Positions 46,371 through 58,390 of a DNA stretch of 64,000 nt are shown here, in pieces; the stretch's first letter is position 1; the number at the start of each line of letters is the position of its first letter. A program made the translations under genes and the position numbers. Origin of the DNA: Trileptium ribeirensis (taxonomy: Eukaryota; Nematoda; Enoplea; Enoplida; Thoracostomopsidae); assembly GCA_030248225.1 (NCBI GenBank), contig JASANE010016002.1, positions 1 to 64,000 on the forward strand. Direction: 5' to 3'. A model generated the notes under the pieces. That model was given only the letters and a program-made list of their open reading frames with translations. It made no database searches and had not been told where the DNA came from.

Positions 46371-46541
46371 GTTGCCTGAGCTGCGCGAATGCTCTAGCAT
46401 CTAGCAGTGCGCTAAGACAGTCTGCGTCGTCGACAAATATCGTTAACCGGCAGCTATTTCACTCACTTCATTGTGTTACGCTTTTGGGATTTGATTTAGC
46501 TGCAACATCAGCGGCAACAGCTACGTCAGCAACACCAGACG
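46371..46541 (+). CDS. STXBP5: Predicted tomosyn linker exon (ALASSSALRQSASSTNIVNR)
   Basis: Acceptor GTGAAACAG ends at 46370, with a strong branch-point-like ATTACTAACG about 20 bases upstream, and donor GTACTA begins at 46542. Length 171 nt, phase 1 to 1; with the G from 44694 it reads GCLSCANALASSSALRQSAS, STNIVNRQLFHS and ends AATSAATATSATPD. The Ser-rich RQSASS block and the Thr/Ala-rich end resemble the 44.5-kb exon in composition. No family similarity can be claimed. The last truncated unit of the ~120-bp satellite lies about 60 bp upstream. The polypyrimidine tract is weak, so this could be an alternative exon or a false call. Confidence 0.45.
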
Positions 46542-46710
46542 GTACTACTACTACTAATACTGCGCGTAGTTTGTTTTGGTGACCCAGTTTGCAGTCCCCG
46601 TATTTTGTCGCGTATGCAGCAGTTTAGTAGTCGTGTTTGTGTGCCGTATATAGATATACATACCACCAACATTATGTATGATTGTGATCCGAGATTATTA
46701 CAATAGTGTG

Positions 46711-47130
46711 ACTGGGCTCTCCAAATTGGGGGTGGGGTTATTTTCAAGTGTCCCCTGGCAAAACCGAGAGCCTCCAATTCATGGCCCCTACCAAAAACTG
46801 AGTGCCCCCTGGGTCAAAAAATTTCGGGCTCCTTCGGTTCATCGACCTTTTAGAAATTTTTTGTTCCCATTTAGTAGAAACATCCCAAAGTACATAAGAT
46901 TTCATCAAAATTTGAAGTAAAATTCCATCCAGAAGCCAAAAATTTCGCAAATTTTGTCAAAGTTTGCTTGAACATAGCTTTTTTCCATCAAAAGCGTTTT
47001 GGCAGGGTTTATGACACGATTTTTAACTGTCTTTGTCTTGGTGAATAATGTAGAATATACACGTCATAAAAAATTCATTCTGGCAAAGTCGGCGCCCCTG
47101 GCAAAATTTTCAGCGAAGGGATAGCCCAGG
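46711..47130. mobile_element. TIR-element family G, best-preserved ends
   Basis: ACTGGGCTCTCCAAATTGGG at the left, GCGAAGGGATAGCCCAGG at the right; interior CCCCTGGCAAAACCGAGAGC and CCCCTGGCAAAATTTTCAGC. Confidence 0.75.
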
Positions 47131-47780
47131 TGTGAATGCATTATATTATACAAAATATTACTGCAAGCGATCTTATTTGGGACCGGCTTCACCTGTTATG
47201 TCAGTGCTGAAAGAGGTGTGAGTGTGTGAACGACTTACCATACGGATGAAACGGCTAGTCTGGTAATTTGTTGTTAACCACTTGCTTGAACTCGTGAAAA
47301 CGCTTCGATATTGACTTAGCTGAGTCTGCATCGGTACGGGGTTTGCTTCTGAGAAACATCGCTCGCATTCGAGTGGGAGTATTTCATTATTAAATAGCTG
47401 AAAAAAATTTTCGCTTGGCCATTTTTCGGAAAACGCAGATACCGGGAAACGAGCTATTTGTTTTCAGAATATACTTGCGCTCGGCGTGGTTAGGTTGGAT
47501 TAAACTGCAGTGTCTCACGTGTACAACAGCTGATAGTTTCCTTTCGATCCCTTATATATTATCCGGTTGGAAGGGACAGTTTTTGTCCCAGAGCAGTTTT
47601 TCTCGCAGAACAATTCTCAGCCTCAAAAGAACTCCGACGTATACTATACTCACTTCCGGACAGGACCAAGACGCGCGAAAAATTTTATCAATTACAAAAA
47701 TTTTAGGGGAAAGTCAGGAAAACTATGATGAAAACAGTGGAGGCTGACAAAAATTTTAGGCAACCTCCATTTCCGCTGAA
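47131..47780. other. Tomosyn intron, nothing seen
   Basis: A 110-codon frame (47415-47747) without motifs. Confidence 0.4.
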
Positions 47781-50700
47781 GACTATTGTATCAGATCGAC
47801 ATGACGCTGCTGCATTACGCACTCCCACAAACGTAATGCCCATACGACCACGGCTATCGTAACCTCGAGGGCGAACCTAATGGTTTCAGCTTTCTTAATT
47901 CGGGTCAGTCCCAGGAAACTACGGAGCTTAGCAAGCCGCAGGAGCGCTTAACAGGATGTGTTCTGATCCTGCCGGACGGGTTGCGCACTTAGCCTAAGCG
48001 GTACTACCTTTGATGTCCATAGGGAGGTTGGTTCCGTCACTTGTTCTCAGGCCAAAGAGACCAAACCGCTATTCCCTATCATCGTTCAACCGGGAAGTGT
48101 GTTTGGAGTAAAGTTTTCTTTTCTATTTTCCTAGTACAATTTATTTAATTTAGCCAGTGAGCCCCGCTAGGGCCCGTCAAATCCCTAGACGTTTAACGTC
48201 GGATTCGCGTGTGGTTTCCTATTCTGGGCGTTCAGCGAAAGTTTTAATTTTGGAGTAAATTTTCTTTACTAGTCGCACTAGTCGTGCTCACACAGTAATA
48301 CAATTGAATTGGAATCGGCGAGTCGCGATAAGGTTTGCTTCTTCAATGCGTGTGTCAAACCTGAACGTGGGTCGTCGATAGGGGTGACGGATTTCATACC
48401 CCTTGTTGATACATAGACACATTGGATTGGATTGAGTATTTATTGATGAGACAAAATCACTTACTGACACGAACATATTGTACGGACTAATACGATAGGT
48501 ATAATGTCGCTAGTATGGTACGCTATCAGGAAAATGAGCAGGGTAGCAAACGGGGTATGTTGCGGAGTCGTCGCCCTTTTTATAGAACTCTCACTAGCTG
48601 CGCTTACCTTACTCATTAAAAGTGGGTGAGATCAAAAGCAAACACAGGTGAGTAACGCGAAGCGTAAAGCGGTTTGGTATCGAGAGGCGCCATTCAACTA
48701 TCTACTCGCCCGGTACTATAATTACTATTCGAGGGTACTCCGACAAATCAATAGGTTCACGTAAGCGAAAGGCGGTAAAAATAGGGACACAAATGAGGCT
48801 AACGGGACGAAGCGTACACATTGGGATCGCGGGGCGTGATCTTGCTCATCTTAATCATGGCTATAGTACATGATAAGTGAATATTTGTAACTGAAGTAAA
48901 GTATCGATTGAATTAGCATACGACAAAATATCATAACAACAGAGTAATGGTACATATCGATACAGAAGTAAGTTGGTGAGGTGACCAACGGTACGACTCC
49001 TAAATTTTCTCCGGTGAGACAACGGTACAACAGTACTTTTCCTGCTCGCATACATACATATGGACGGTAACCGTGGGTAGAAGATAAAATTTTCCTCAAA
49101 TTACAAAGGTACGACTGGTTAATTTTGGTTCCAATTTCCGATGAAACCATCCTTCAAACACGGTAACAAAAATATAAAATTCGGTCTTAAATCTATACTC
49201 ATCTGTGACCTAAATAACTACAAAAACGGTCTTTCTTTTCCTGTCCATAAACATGAGCCAAAATAGTGCTAAAATAGGCCGGGTAAACTTATCCGACGAG
49301 TGGCTTATGGGTCCCGGTAGAGTGAGCTGGGGACCAAAATTTGTTAACTTTTCAGCTTTTCGTAACACAAAATTTATTACTAAATTTTATACTGTGTTGT
49401 GTACATTAATCATACTTTACCAACACTAGGCATTTTGATATTATATTTTCACTGCCAATTTACACAATTTTAGACTACGCTGGATGGAGCCGGATTTAGG
49501 GAAAAGCGATAAATCATCAATTTTAAGTGTGAATCGGGGTTCACTCAGAACCTTTGTTCACGCCTAACTCGGCGGAACAATACTCTTTATTCTTGCCAAA
49601 ATGTACGGCGATACCGCTAGCGGTAAAGAAAACAATCCCTAAAATATAAACTCGTAAGTGCAAATTAGGGTATTTCACGTCCTAATACGAGACGGTTGGG
49701 TAATGTCAGATTCGGGTAATTCATAAACCTAGCTCAGCCTGTTGGGGAGCTCCAAATGGACTCTTATTAGTCTCGCAAGAAGGTAGAAGGCGTTGCTTTG
49801 GCCCTTAGCGTCCACTACTGAAGCGTTAACTCGGTGTTCGGCGGCAATTCAATAAATAGGTAAAGGCCCAAAACTAGATGTAGGTCTAATAGCTTGTGCA
49901 AGAGCATTGTATACAGATTGTATTATGCAGTTTGGACCAAAGGATTGTACTAAATTGACGGTTTAAGGCTCAATGTGTGTCTATGAGGGTCAACAAACGT
50001 TTGACAATTTTATTTGTTCGTCCTATGACAGGTTTCATAAGTTTAAGAATTAACTGCTTGCTCAATCTTTGATCAATGACAAAAACATTACGCTAAAGCT
50101 ATCAAGTAGGCCACTGCGGAAGCAATAAGCTGCTTTGGGGCATGTCCAGTTTCTACTGGTTCAAGCGGGCTGACAAACTTGACCTGTTTAATTGATTTTC
50201 TTAACTAATTACATATCTTAACTCAATTCCTTAATGCAGAAATTGTTCTAAAAAGATCGGATCGCCCAGTATCGCTACAACGTAACGGCAATAACGTGGG
50301 CAAGTAACGAGCTAGGGCGAGTCCCTAGGTCACGGCACAACCAATAAATTCTCTGAGTCCGATTATTTGTTGCCAATTGAGTGGCTATACACTATCATTG
50401 TGCAAACTTCATGCCAATTTCAGGGCATGGGGGCAAGGGTTTAACTTGTATGCAGATACCTACAAATTTGTCCGATGCTAGAACTATAAGGGGCGATGCC
50501 ACGTCGGTCATCAACGTTATGCTAAAATTACTAAAGCTTATGCTATTTCTACTTGAAAATGGCTCTCGGAAAGAGCTCTATTTGGTACTAACATTGAATT
50601 AGTGCTCCTAGCCTTTCCTACTTGACAAAACGAGTCAGTAAGTGGTAGACCCGATTGTCGGTACAACCGTAACAAATTTATTAGCTTTGCTGTGCTCGAT

Positions 50701-53640
50701 AGCTCAAATGGAAGGCCTAACGGCCTCTATTTGTACGACAAAAATCATCAAAATTCCTGGAAGGAATTTTGAGTTATTAACATTTGAAATTTTGGGTGGG
50801 GGTGAACCCCTGTCGGGCCGTCGGATTTGTGATTCCGACATGAAATCGATAGGTTTTAAAGCTGCATTCGTTAACAGGCATTACTACGAAAAGCGGCCAG
50901 TTTCAACAAAATACCAAGAGGGAATCGTAAAATATTTCCAAATTTATGTTTTCGGTGGGGGCAAGCCCCTTCAAGGTCGTCGGGCTTGCGATTCCGACGT
51001 TATATTCGAAGGTTTTGAGTACTAAATCAATAGTTCGGATCCTTACGCAGATCCGAGTAAAATTTTAGCCACTTTCCTGCGGTAATTCTTGAGGAATATA
51101 AAATTTTTACTCAAAGTGAGCCGTCTCGCTCACAAGACTCTAGCTTCAACGTCCGGTTCTTCAACGTCCATCGCTCGTCCATCCATTCGCAAAACCAAGA
51201 AGAATTAAGCCATAAATCATCAAAATGTGAAGTAAAACCTCAGGAAAACTTGAAGAACTGCAGAGCCGGTCTTCAAACCAACCGCACTCTGCATCATGAA
51301 GTCAAACTGAACGCTGGAGAGCTTGTGCAGCTTTGCTAAAATAGTGCCATTTTCGAAATTTTGAATTTGATTTATGGGGTTGTAAAAGTGCTAGGTCAGC
51401 ACTTTTGGGACGATTTGACCCCAAAGTTTGATCCTTTAATCAAACTTTCTTGTCAGTCAGAATTTTGATGAATTTCGGACCATTTTAGTGGCCAATTTAT
51501 AAGATTTACTGCCCTTTTAATGTAAATCTCTTATACACTAAACCGTATAAACTTCTACAAATCAATACTAAACTTTCCATAAAACTGGTGTTTGAACAAA
51601 TACAGCCGTTACTACTCTGTAATTTGAAATTTCAAACCAAATGTACGCGTAAAGTTCGCCAACTTTTATGTTAACTAAATTTAGCTTGTATCGGCTTAAT
51701 ATCAAATTCATACCAAGCTTGAATGTTCAAGCTTGTTTGCTTAAGAGCGAAATACTGGTGTGCCCTGACAAATAAAGCGGCAACTTTAATATTAGATTCA
51801 CATCGAACTGATAAAGAGTTTCTAGAAACTACTGACATTGACTTAATATTAACTTCAAATAAAGTTAATATAAACTTGGAAAGATGGTTGCTTACTAACT
51901 ACATCCACCTACATTAAGCCATCATTTATGGTGAATTATTTACTCAAGAAGATGCCAGCTTAGATGGACCGTTATACTTCCAAGAAACATCAGCAATCTA
52001 CACACAGGTAGACTACCAAGCTAGGCTAATATAATTTTAATTTGAGATCTATTATTTACTTAACGGCATATAAATTTAATATCAACTAGTTTAAATAAAT
52101 TCCATCTTAAACTATATGTGCACTCAGAAATAGCTTTAAGAAAAGGGACGCGGCTTAAGTAAACAACCGAGGCAAGGAGTGCGAAAAGAGAGTCCCATTC
52201 CCTCGATGATGGCCGGAGTGCCAAACGGATCTCGGATTCGGACTCAACGTGTCCGTCCGAGTATTCTGATATGTAACAGGTCCATTTTTGGACGAGAAAA
52301 GGGGAAGGTGGGCTCTCGGGCGAGCCCATCGCAAATTCTATAGGAGATTAGAGTGTTTAGATGGCTCCCGCGGGTTCGGGTAATCCTTTTTGTGGGGTGA
52401 AGGGTATATATTTGTGTTGGATTCAACGAGAGCAATCCAATGATGGGTTACACGCCTGTCGGGGCGTAATTTCTACGATTTTCACGGGGAAGGGTACCTA
52501 AACGCGGGCCAGCGGGACCGGTCCGGGCTCAAAAGAAAGCCGGCTCTGAGGATTACAACGATGTCTTATACTCATATCTGTGTCGAATGCTGGTTAAGTT
52601 ATTTAATTAAAACGATTTATTTACTATTTACGCAGTTATTTTCCTATAAGTCCGTGGATCCTAATCGAATTACACTAGACCGGTCTCATTAGAAAGACCG
52701 CAAAATTCTCTATTAAAAATGTTGAGTCCTTAAATCCCGAATTCTCAACGGTTCCGGGATTATGGACCGAGCCGCTACTTTTGGTTCCTATATATATATA
52801 TATATATATAATTCAAGTACTCCAATAAAGCCTTTATGGCCAACAACAATATGGTTACTACAGCGGTAATAATATAGAGGCTACATAAACCAATAGGTGC
52901 CTTTATGGCACGACAATCGATATATATATATGCGGTAGCGATATTTTGACGATTATCCATTCCTGAAATGTTAATAACGATACCCATTCTGAACGCAATT
53001 CTGTCGGCGGTGCAGGCCGAAATATAACGAAAATCATTATTCCTAGCGAGGATAACGTGCGTCACGATTCATGATTTGTGGCACCTATATATTGTCTATA
53101 ACCAGGGTGACTACAGGGTCTTACGGTCAGTTTGTACGTATGGGGGAACTCGGCTTAAGTATTCACTTGCGCCAAGAGATCATAAATTGGTTCTAATTCC
53201 ATATACGTATGTGGTTCGAAGCGGGGTTGGTTTCATATCCTTCTAGGTCATCTCCGTTCTAAGTTGGGGAGACATCCGTAACTAAATTCAAAAATGTTGG
53301 CCCATACACGGTGGCCAGGATTAATCCACGGTGGCCAGGATTAATCTATCACGCAACGATCCAGTAGTATATGTATCTGTTATACTATCAATCCCACTAA
53401 ACCGACGCGCATTGGGCTTGTCTGGGTTATACGAAACGAATCTATACTTTCAAATTGGGCATTTTTCGGCAATTTGAACAATCGATCCGATCTATAGGAT
53501 TGACTTGGGGCGTATCCGTCAGTTGCACTAGACTGATGGGTCAATTATGATTTATTACTTTAATTGTTGTGAAGGAATTTCGACTACGTTTTCGTTCGGA
53601 GCCTTATTTTACTTCCACGTTATTAGGGGGTCATTACTAT
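47781..53640. other. Palindrome-rich block of unknown origin
   Basis: Almost 6 kb without the MITEs or satellites that fill the rest of the window. It is dotted with short perfect GC hairpins: GACGT-TTA-ACGTC (~48189), GTCGG...CCGAC (50820-50839 and ~50980-51000), CGGATC...GATCCG (51036-51055), GGGCTC...GAGCCC (52310-52327), ACGCC...GGCGT (52452-52467), CGGTCT...AGACCG (52681-52700), GTGCC-TTTAT-GGCAC (~52898). (TA)n at 52789-52810 and ATATATATAT at 52920. A direct duplication CACGGTGGCCAGGATTAATC lies at 53308-53347. One odd ORF is listed separately. Confidence 0.55.
50642..51025 (+). CDS. Hypothetical ORF with two copies of a GGG-PL-GRR-CDSD motif
   Basis: 127 codons, starting at a non-ATG codon in the open frame, so the true start is unclear. 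It has two copies of one peptide pattern: ILGGGEPLSGRRICDSD and VFGGGKPLQGRRACDSD, about 60 residues apart, each followed by a hydrophobic-aromatic turn (IGF, EGF). At DNA level each copy is a double hairpin (GGGG..CCCC then GTCGG...CCGAC), so the peptide repeat may be a by-product of a repeated hairpin. I recognise no family. Neighbouring sequence has no splice sites that obviously join it to tomosyn. It could be a small real gene, a fragment of a mobile or organellar sequence, or chance. Confidence 0.25.
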   Translation: MVDPIVGTTVTNLLALLCSIAQMEGLTASICTTKIIKIPGRNFELLTFEILGGGEPLSGRRICDSDMKSIGFKAAFVNRHYYEKRPVSTKYQEGIVKYFQIYVFGGGKPLQGRRACDSDVIFEGFEY

Positions 53641-53741
53641 GGCTGGATTCCCATTTTCTGTCGTGTTATTTTGTTTGCGGGAGTTTTCTGGTCAATTACT
53701 CAATGAAATTGTAGTTGTCTTTTTTTCATTTGAAATATATA

Positions 53742-53822
53742 CAGTACTCTCAAGAAATGCCCGTCGCGTTTTGAATGAGAGAGTCGCGAGCCAGCGAGCG
53801 AAGTCATTTTTGGCAGGTAGTG
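53742..53822. mobile_element. 81-bp Tc1-like mini-MITE, family A
   Basis: CAGTACTCTCAAGAAATGCC and GTCATTTTTGGCAGGTAGTG face each other with TA on both sides; interior GAGAGTCGCGAGCCAGCGAG. It retains little beyond the ends. Confidence 0.85.
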
Positions 53823-53984
53823 TATCTGTTTGATTCATATTATTATTAATGTTGTTGATATGATAATTTCGGATAACGATTCGTGTGTTAAAAGCCACGT
53901 TTGCACTAACCTACAAAATGATACTCAGCGTTTGACCGAAAGTGGTAGCAACAGATTTCGAATTTGGCCCATTTAGATTACTGA

Positions 53985-54232
53985 GACCGTTTCAAGGAGA
54001 CAGTAATACATACAGCAGGACTACCTTACTGCTATTTTCACGCACAGATCAAATTTATGTGACCCTTTATTTCTTCTTCTAACGACCAAAAAACTAAGGA
54101 TTTTTTCCAAGAAGACAATAGTACGTCAGGACTACGTTATATAGGTATCGTTACGGCCATTTTCACACAGATCAAATTTATACGCGACCCTTTATTTATT
54201 TCTCTAACAACCGGAACTAAGGAATTTTTCGT
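53985..54232. repeat. ~120-bp tandem duplication (two copies)
   Basis: CAGATCAAATTTATGTGACC (54046) and CAGATCAAATTTATACGCGA (54169), each preceded by AGGACTAC..TA and followed by CCTTTATTT, CTAAGGA and TTTTTC. Confidence 0.8.
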
Positions 54233-55044
54233 ATGAATAACTACTTTCAAAAATAATGTATAATTTCAAACGTAACACTTTTCATATTGCGGGATCTTAG
54301 CGGTACCCGTATCGAGTTCATACCATGCAAATATCATGTCATACCATAAATCTTTCATCATGTTGAGTAACTATGAAGACCTGTTTTTTTGAACAGTCTG
54401 GCCCTTCAAGTAAATGGAGAAAACGCCAAATTAATAGTCCTGCAAAATGTAAGTAGGACAAAGACTTGCCGTAAGACTTTGCTATAGAATTTGTTCATCA
54501 TTGCCTTCTGTCAACAAAATAACATGAGGTAGATGTTTGTAGCAGTTTGAGGAATCTATTCAAACAAATGTTTTCAAATAGAATGTGTTCCGTCTCATAA
54601 TTGGTAGAAGCACTTAATCCGGGACTTTAGAACACTTCCGAATATAAAGATTATACTGCAAATTAAGCAATACTGAGTATTGTACATTGCTCCAAACTTA
54701 TCTACCATATGTAACTACCGCGCTATGTATATTGTGTAAATTAGTATACACTGAATCACGATCTCAACGTAAGCTGTAACTACATTCCTGGTAGCGAAGT
54801 GTATTTATTGTTAAAGTGCTCAGAGTACCACTACGGCGTGTCTCAATAATTCTAACACAATTGTTCAGAAAGTAGAACCGTGAGAATAATTTTCTTGCAC
54901 TCCGTTTCAGTCCATTAACAACCATTGCGCAATCCAGTGCAGATCTTTCTAAAGTTCGTTAAATTGAAAAGGGTTGGCTGAATAGGTTTACCTAATTGAT
55001 TGCCTAAAGACGATTGCCTGAAATTTTTTGAAAATTCCCATAAT
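54233..55044. other. No gene seen
   Basis: AT-rich; no repeat or exon recognised. Confidence 0.4.
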
Positions 55045-55760
55045 CGCTCGTCACCGGTTCTGTCTGGTTGTTTTCAATGAAGGGATGGATGTCCTCGTTT
55101 TGCTGTCTCTGGCGCTGTCATTTGAATAAAGAATGGACAGCGGGATCAGGTTTTAGGAAAACAGTTTTTTTTGCCTGAAACTTCTTATTATCTCTCGTGA
55201 AACGTTCTCTCTGGTTGTTTTCAATTAAAGACCGTTGTCTTCTTTTTCCTATCTCCGGCGCTGTCATTTGAATAAAGAATCGGCAGCGGGATCAGGTTTT
55301 AGGGAAACAGTTTTTTTTGCCTGAAACTTCCTATTATCTCTCGTGAAACGTTCTCTCTGGTTGTTTTCAATTAAAGAGCGTTGTCTTCTTATTCCTGTCT
55401 TCGGCGCTGTCATTCGAATAAAGACTCGGCAGCGGGATCAGGTTTTAGGAAAACAGTTTTTTTTGCCTGAAACTTCCTATTATCTCTCGTGAAACGTTCT
55501 CTCTGGTTGTTTTCAATTAAAGAGCGTTGTCTTCTTTTTCCTGTCTTCGGCGCTGTCATTCGAATAAAGACTCGGCAGCGGGATCAGGTTTTAGGAAAAC
55601 AGTTTTTTTTGCCTGAAACTTCCTATTATCTCTCGTGAAACGTTCTCTCTGGTTGTTTTCAATTAAAGAGCGTTGTCTTCTTTTTCCTGTCTTCGGCGCT
55701 GTCATTCGAATAAAGACTCGGCAGCGGGATCAGGTTTTAAGAAAACGCTTTTTATTCATG
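55045..55760. repeat. ~146-bp satellite, about 5 copies
   Basis: TTCTCTCTGGTTGTTTTCAA at 55205, 55351, 55498 and 55643; other marks CGGCGCTGTCATTCGAATAA and GGCAGCGGGATCAGGTTTTA. The first unit (55046-55190) is most diverged. Confidence 0.93.
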
Positions 55761-57124
55761 GCCGATGAGCTATGTAAATAGTGATTGTTGTAATGTCTGT
55801 GCGGGTGTTCTAGATAGATATTAGCTATATATACCTATGCATGAAAATATTTGTCTCGAATTGTAATTATTCTGATAGGAAATTGTTTGTATTTTTAAAT
55901 TATACCGTCTCGCAGGTGGGTTGCGTTGCAAAGTCAACTAAGTCGATTCGATGCTTTGAAGCGAGCGTTTATCTTGGAAAAATTATTTATTTCTACGTCC
56001 GGTTGTCGTAACTCTTCACCGGACTGATGGATTTTCGTAATTTTTTTTGATTAGACGCGTAACGAAATGTAGTTATGCACATAGATTTGTATTTGCTCTG
56101 CTCTCAGGATTTCCTACCTAAATTTTCATAAAATCGACTCCAATTCGAGACTTTTTGATTTTGACCATTGGGGTCACCAACAGTTTTAGGTTACAACTCT
56201 GGCCAGGTGCATCAGCATCACAGAATTCTCTAATCGAGAGCTATAACTTTGGTGTCTTACAGTTTTGTCAAAGCAAGCGTTTATGAGCCAAAGTTCAAAA
56301 ATTGCCCCCATAAAGGTGAAATTTTCAAACTTACAAAAGGATGTTTTTTGTTTGTTGGACGATGCAAATTGCTGGCGAAAGCAAATCGGTGAGGATCGGG
56401 GAAAACAGATGCGGGATCTGATTTGTTTCGTTCCGTGCCGTTTTTATGTTCAAGCGGTTAAAATGACTTTGTTTTATCTTGTTTTTCAGTTTCATTGAAA
56501 TGTGTTACGCGTTCGCTTGCTCTTATAGTGATAGAAACGGAGCGGGGGACTGTCCACCTAAGGGAACATCGTGAAAATTTGTTTTTGTCTGTTTCTGTCA
56601 CGTATAACTACTCATCTTCGAGATGGATTTCGATAAATTTTTTATTTGATAGCAAAAGTGATGAGAGGCGTCCTTTAGTGGAAAGCGAACAGGTCCGATA
56701 CCACATTCGGGATCAAAATTGCAAAAACAGGTTTTTAAGGATTATATGCGAAATCTAGCTATAGTTTTAGTTTGGTATAGCATGGTTTTAGTGAAACAAA
56801 CATGTGCCATAAAAAGAAAAACTTAAAAGAACGTAACTGTCTGTAGTCGCTAAATAATCATTCATTTATTAAAATTGTTTTAAGTTACAGGTGGACCGAT
56901 CCGGATCCCAGAAATTGCGGTCCGGGCGGCTTGCACCGGTCCGACGATATCCATAGCTTACATCGTTTATGATTTGAGAAGGAACTAGTGACCTATATGA
57001 AAAGTGTTAGTTTGTATGATGTGAAAATTTTTTGGTTTAAAAAAACTCCAACTGTCAAAACGGACGTCATGACACTTGCAGTTTAGACGAGAAACAGCGA
57101 GGACCAGGAAACAAAATCGTATTT
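55761..57124. other. No gene recognised; contains a diverged dispersed repeat
   Basis: 56533-56743 matches 36055-36262 in scattered blocks. 55990-56170 has GACGCGTAACGAAATGTAG resembling 59600-59640 weakly. Short + frames at 56265 and 56495 lack motifs. Confidence 0.45.
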
Positions 57125-58390
57125 TGTTTTATTCGAATGTGGTAACCACATTCAACTACATTCGAGAGCTTTAGCGATGCCCAGGAAACTGTTGTCACCC
57201 GTAGTTCAATTGTCGCCCACGAAGCGGCAGTGACCTTCGAATGTGGTAACCAAATCTAACTACATTCGAGAGCTTTAGCGATGCCCAGGATAACTGTTGC
57301 CACCCGTTCAATTGTCGCCACGAAGCGGCAGTGACCTTCGAATGTGGTAACCACGTCCAACTACATTCGAGAGCTTTAGCGATGCCCAGGATAACTGTTG
57401 CCGCCCGTAGTTCGATTGTCGCCCACGAAGCGGCAGTGAAATTCGAATGTGGTAACAACATCCAACTACATTCGAGAGCTTTAGCGATGCCCAGGATAAC
57501 TGTTGCCACCCGTAGTTCAATTGTCGCCCACGAAGCGGCAGTGACCTTCGAATGTGGTAACCACATAAAACTACATTCGAGAGCTTTAGCGATGCCCAGG
57601 ATATCTGTTGCCACCCGTAGTTCAATTGTCGCCCACGAAGCGGCAGTGACCTTCGAATGTGGTAATCACATCCAACTATATTCGAGAGCAATAGCGATGC
57701 TCGGGATAACTTTTGCCACCCGTAGTTCAATTTTCGCCCACGAAGCAGCAGTGACCTTCGAATGTGGTAACCACATCCAACTACATTCGAAAGCATTAGC
57801 GATGACCAGGATAACTGTTGCCACCAGTAGTTCAATTGTCGCCCACGAAGCGGTAGCGACCTTCGAATGTGGTAACCACATCCAACTACATTCGAAAGCA
57901 TTAGCTATGACCAGGATAATTGTTGCCACCCGTAGTTCAATTGTCACCCACGAAGCGGCGGCGACCTTCGAATGTGGTAACCACATCCAACTACATTCGA
58001 AAGCATTAGCGATGACCAGGATAACTGTTGCCACCAGTAGTTCAATTGTCGCCCACGAAGCGGTAGCGACCTTCGAATGTGGTAACCACATCCAACTACA
58101 TTCGAAAGCATTAGCTATGACCAGGATAATTGTTGCCACCCGTAGTTCAATTGTCACCCACGAAGCGGCGGCGACCTTCGAATGTGGTAACCACATCCAA
58201 CTACATTCGAAAGCATTAGCGATGACCAGGATAACTGTTGCCACCCGTAAATCAATTGTCGCCCACGAAGCGGCAGCGACCTTCGAATGTGGTAACCACA
58301 TCCAACTACATTCCAAAGCATTAGCGATGACCAGGATAACTGTTGCCATCCGTAGTTCAATTGTCGCCCACGAAGCAGCAATGACCGTCA
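57125..58390. repeat. 105-bp satellite, about 12 copies
   Basis: Unit marks: TTCGAATGTGGTAACCACAT, CCAACTACATTCGAGAGC, GATGACCAGGATAACTGTTG, CAATTGTCGCCCACGAAGCG. Starts near 57132, 57236, 57339, 57441, 57547, 57652, 57757 and every 105 bp to 58282. The period is 35 codons, so one + frame stays open for 380 codons (57331-58473) and minus frames stay open too. The second copy has small deletions. 57757-57966 and 57967-58176 form a repeated 210-bp dimer. Confidence 0.95.

Noticed and set aside
47781..48130. 5S rRNA or other structured RNA gene, suggested by GCCCATACGACCACGGC-like text
   Set aside because: The order of 5S landmarks (internal control region, 3' pairing) is absent.
52789..52810. 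(TA)n run as a regulatory element
   Set aside because: An ordinary dinucleotide microsatellite.
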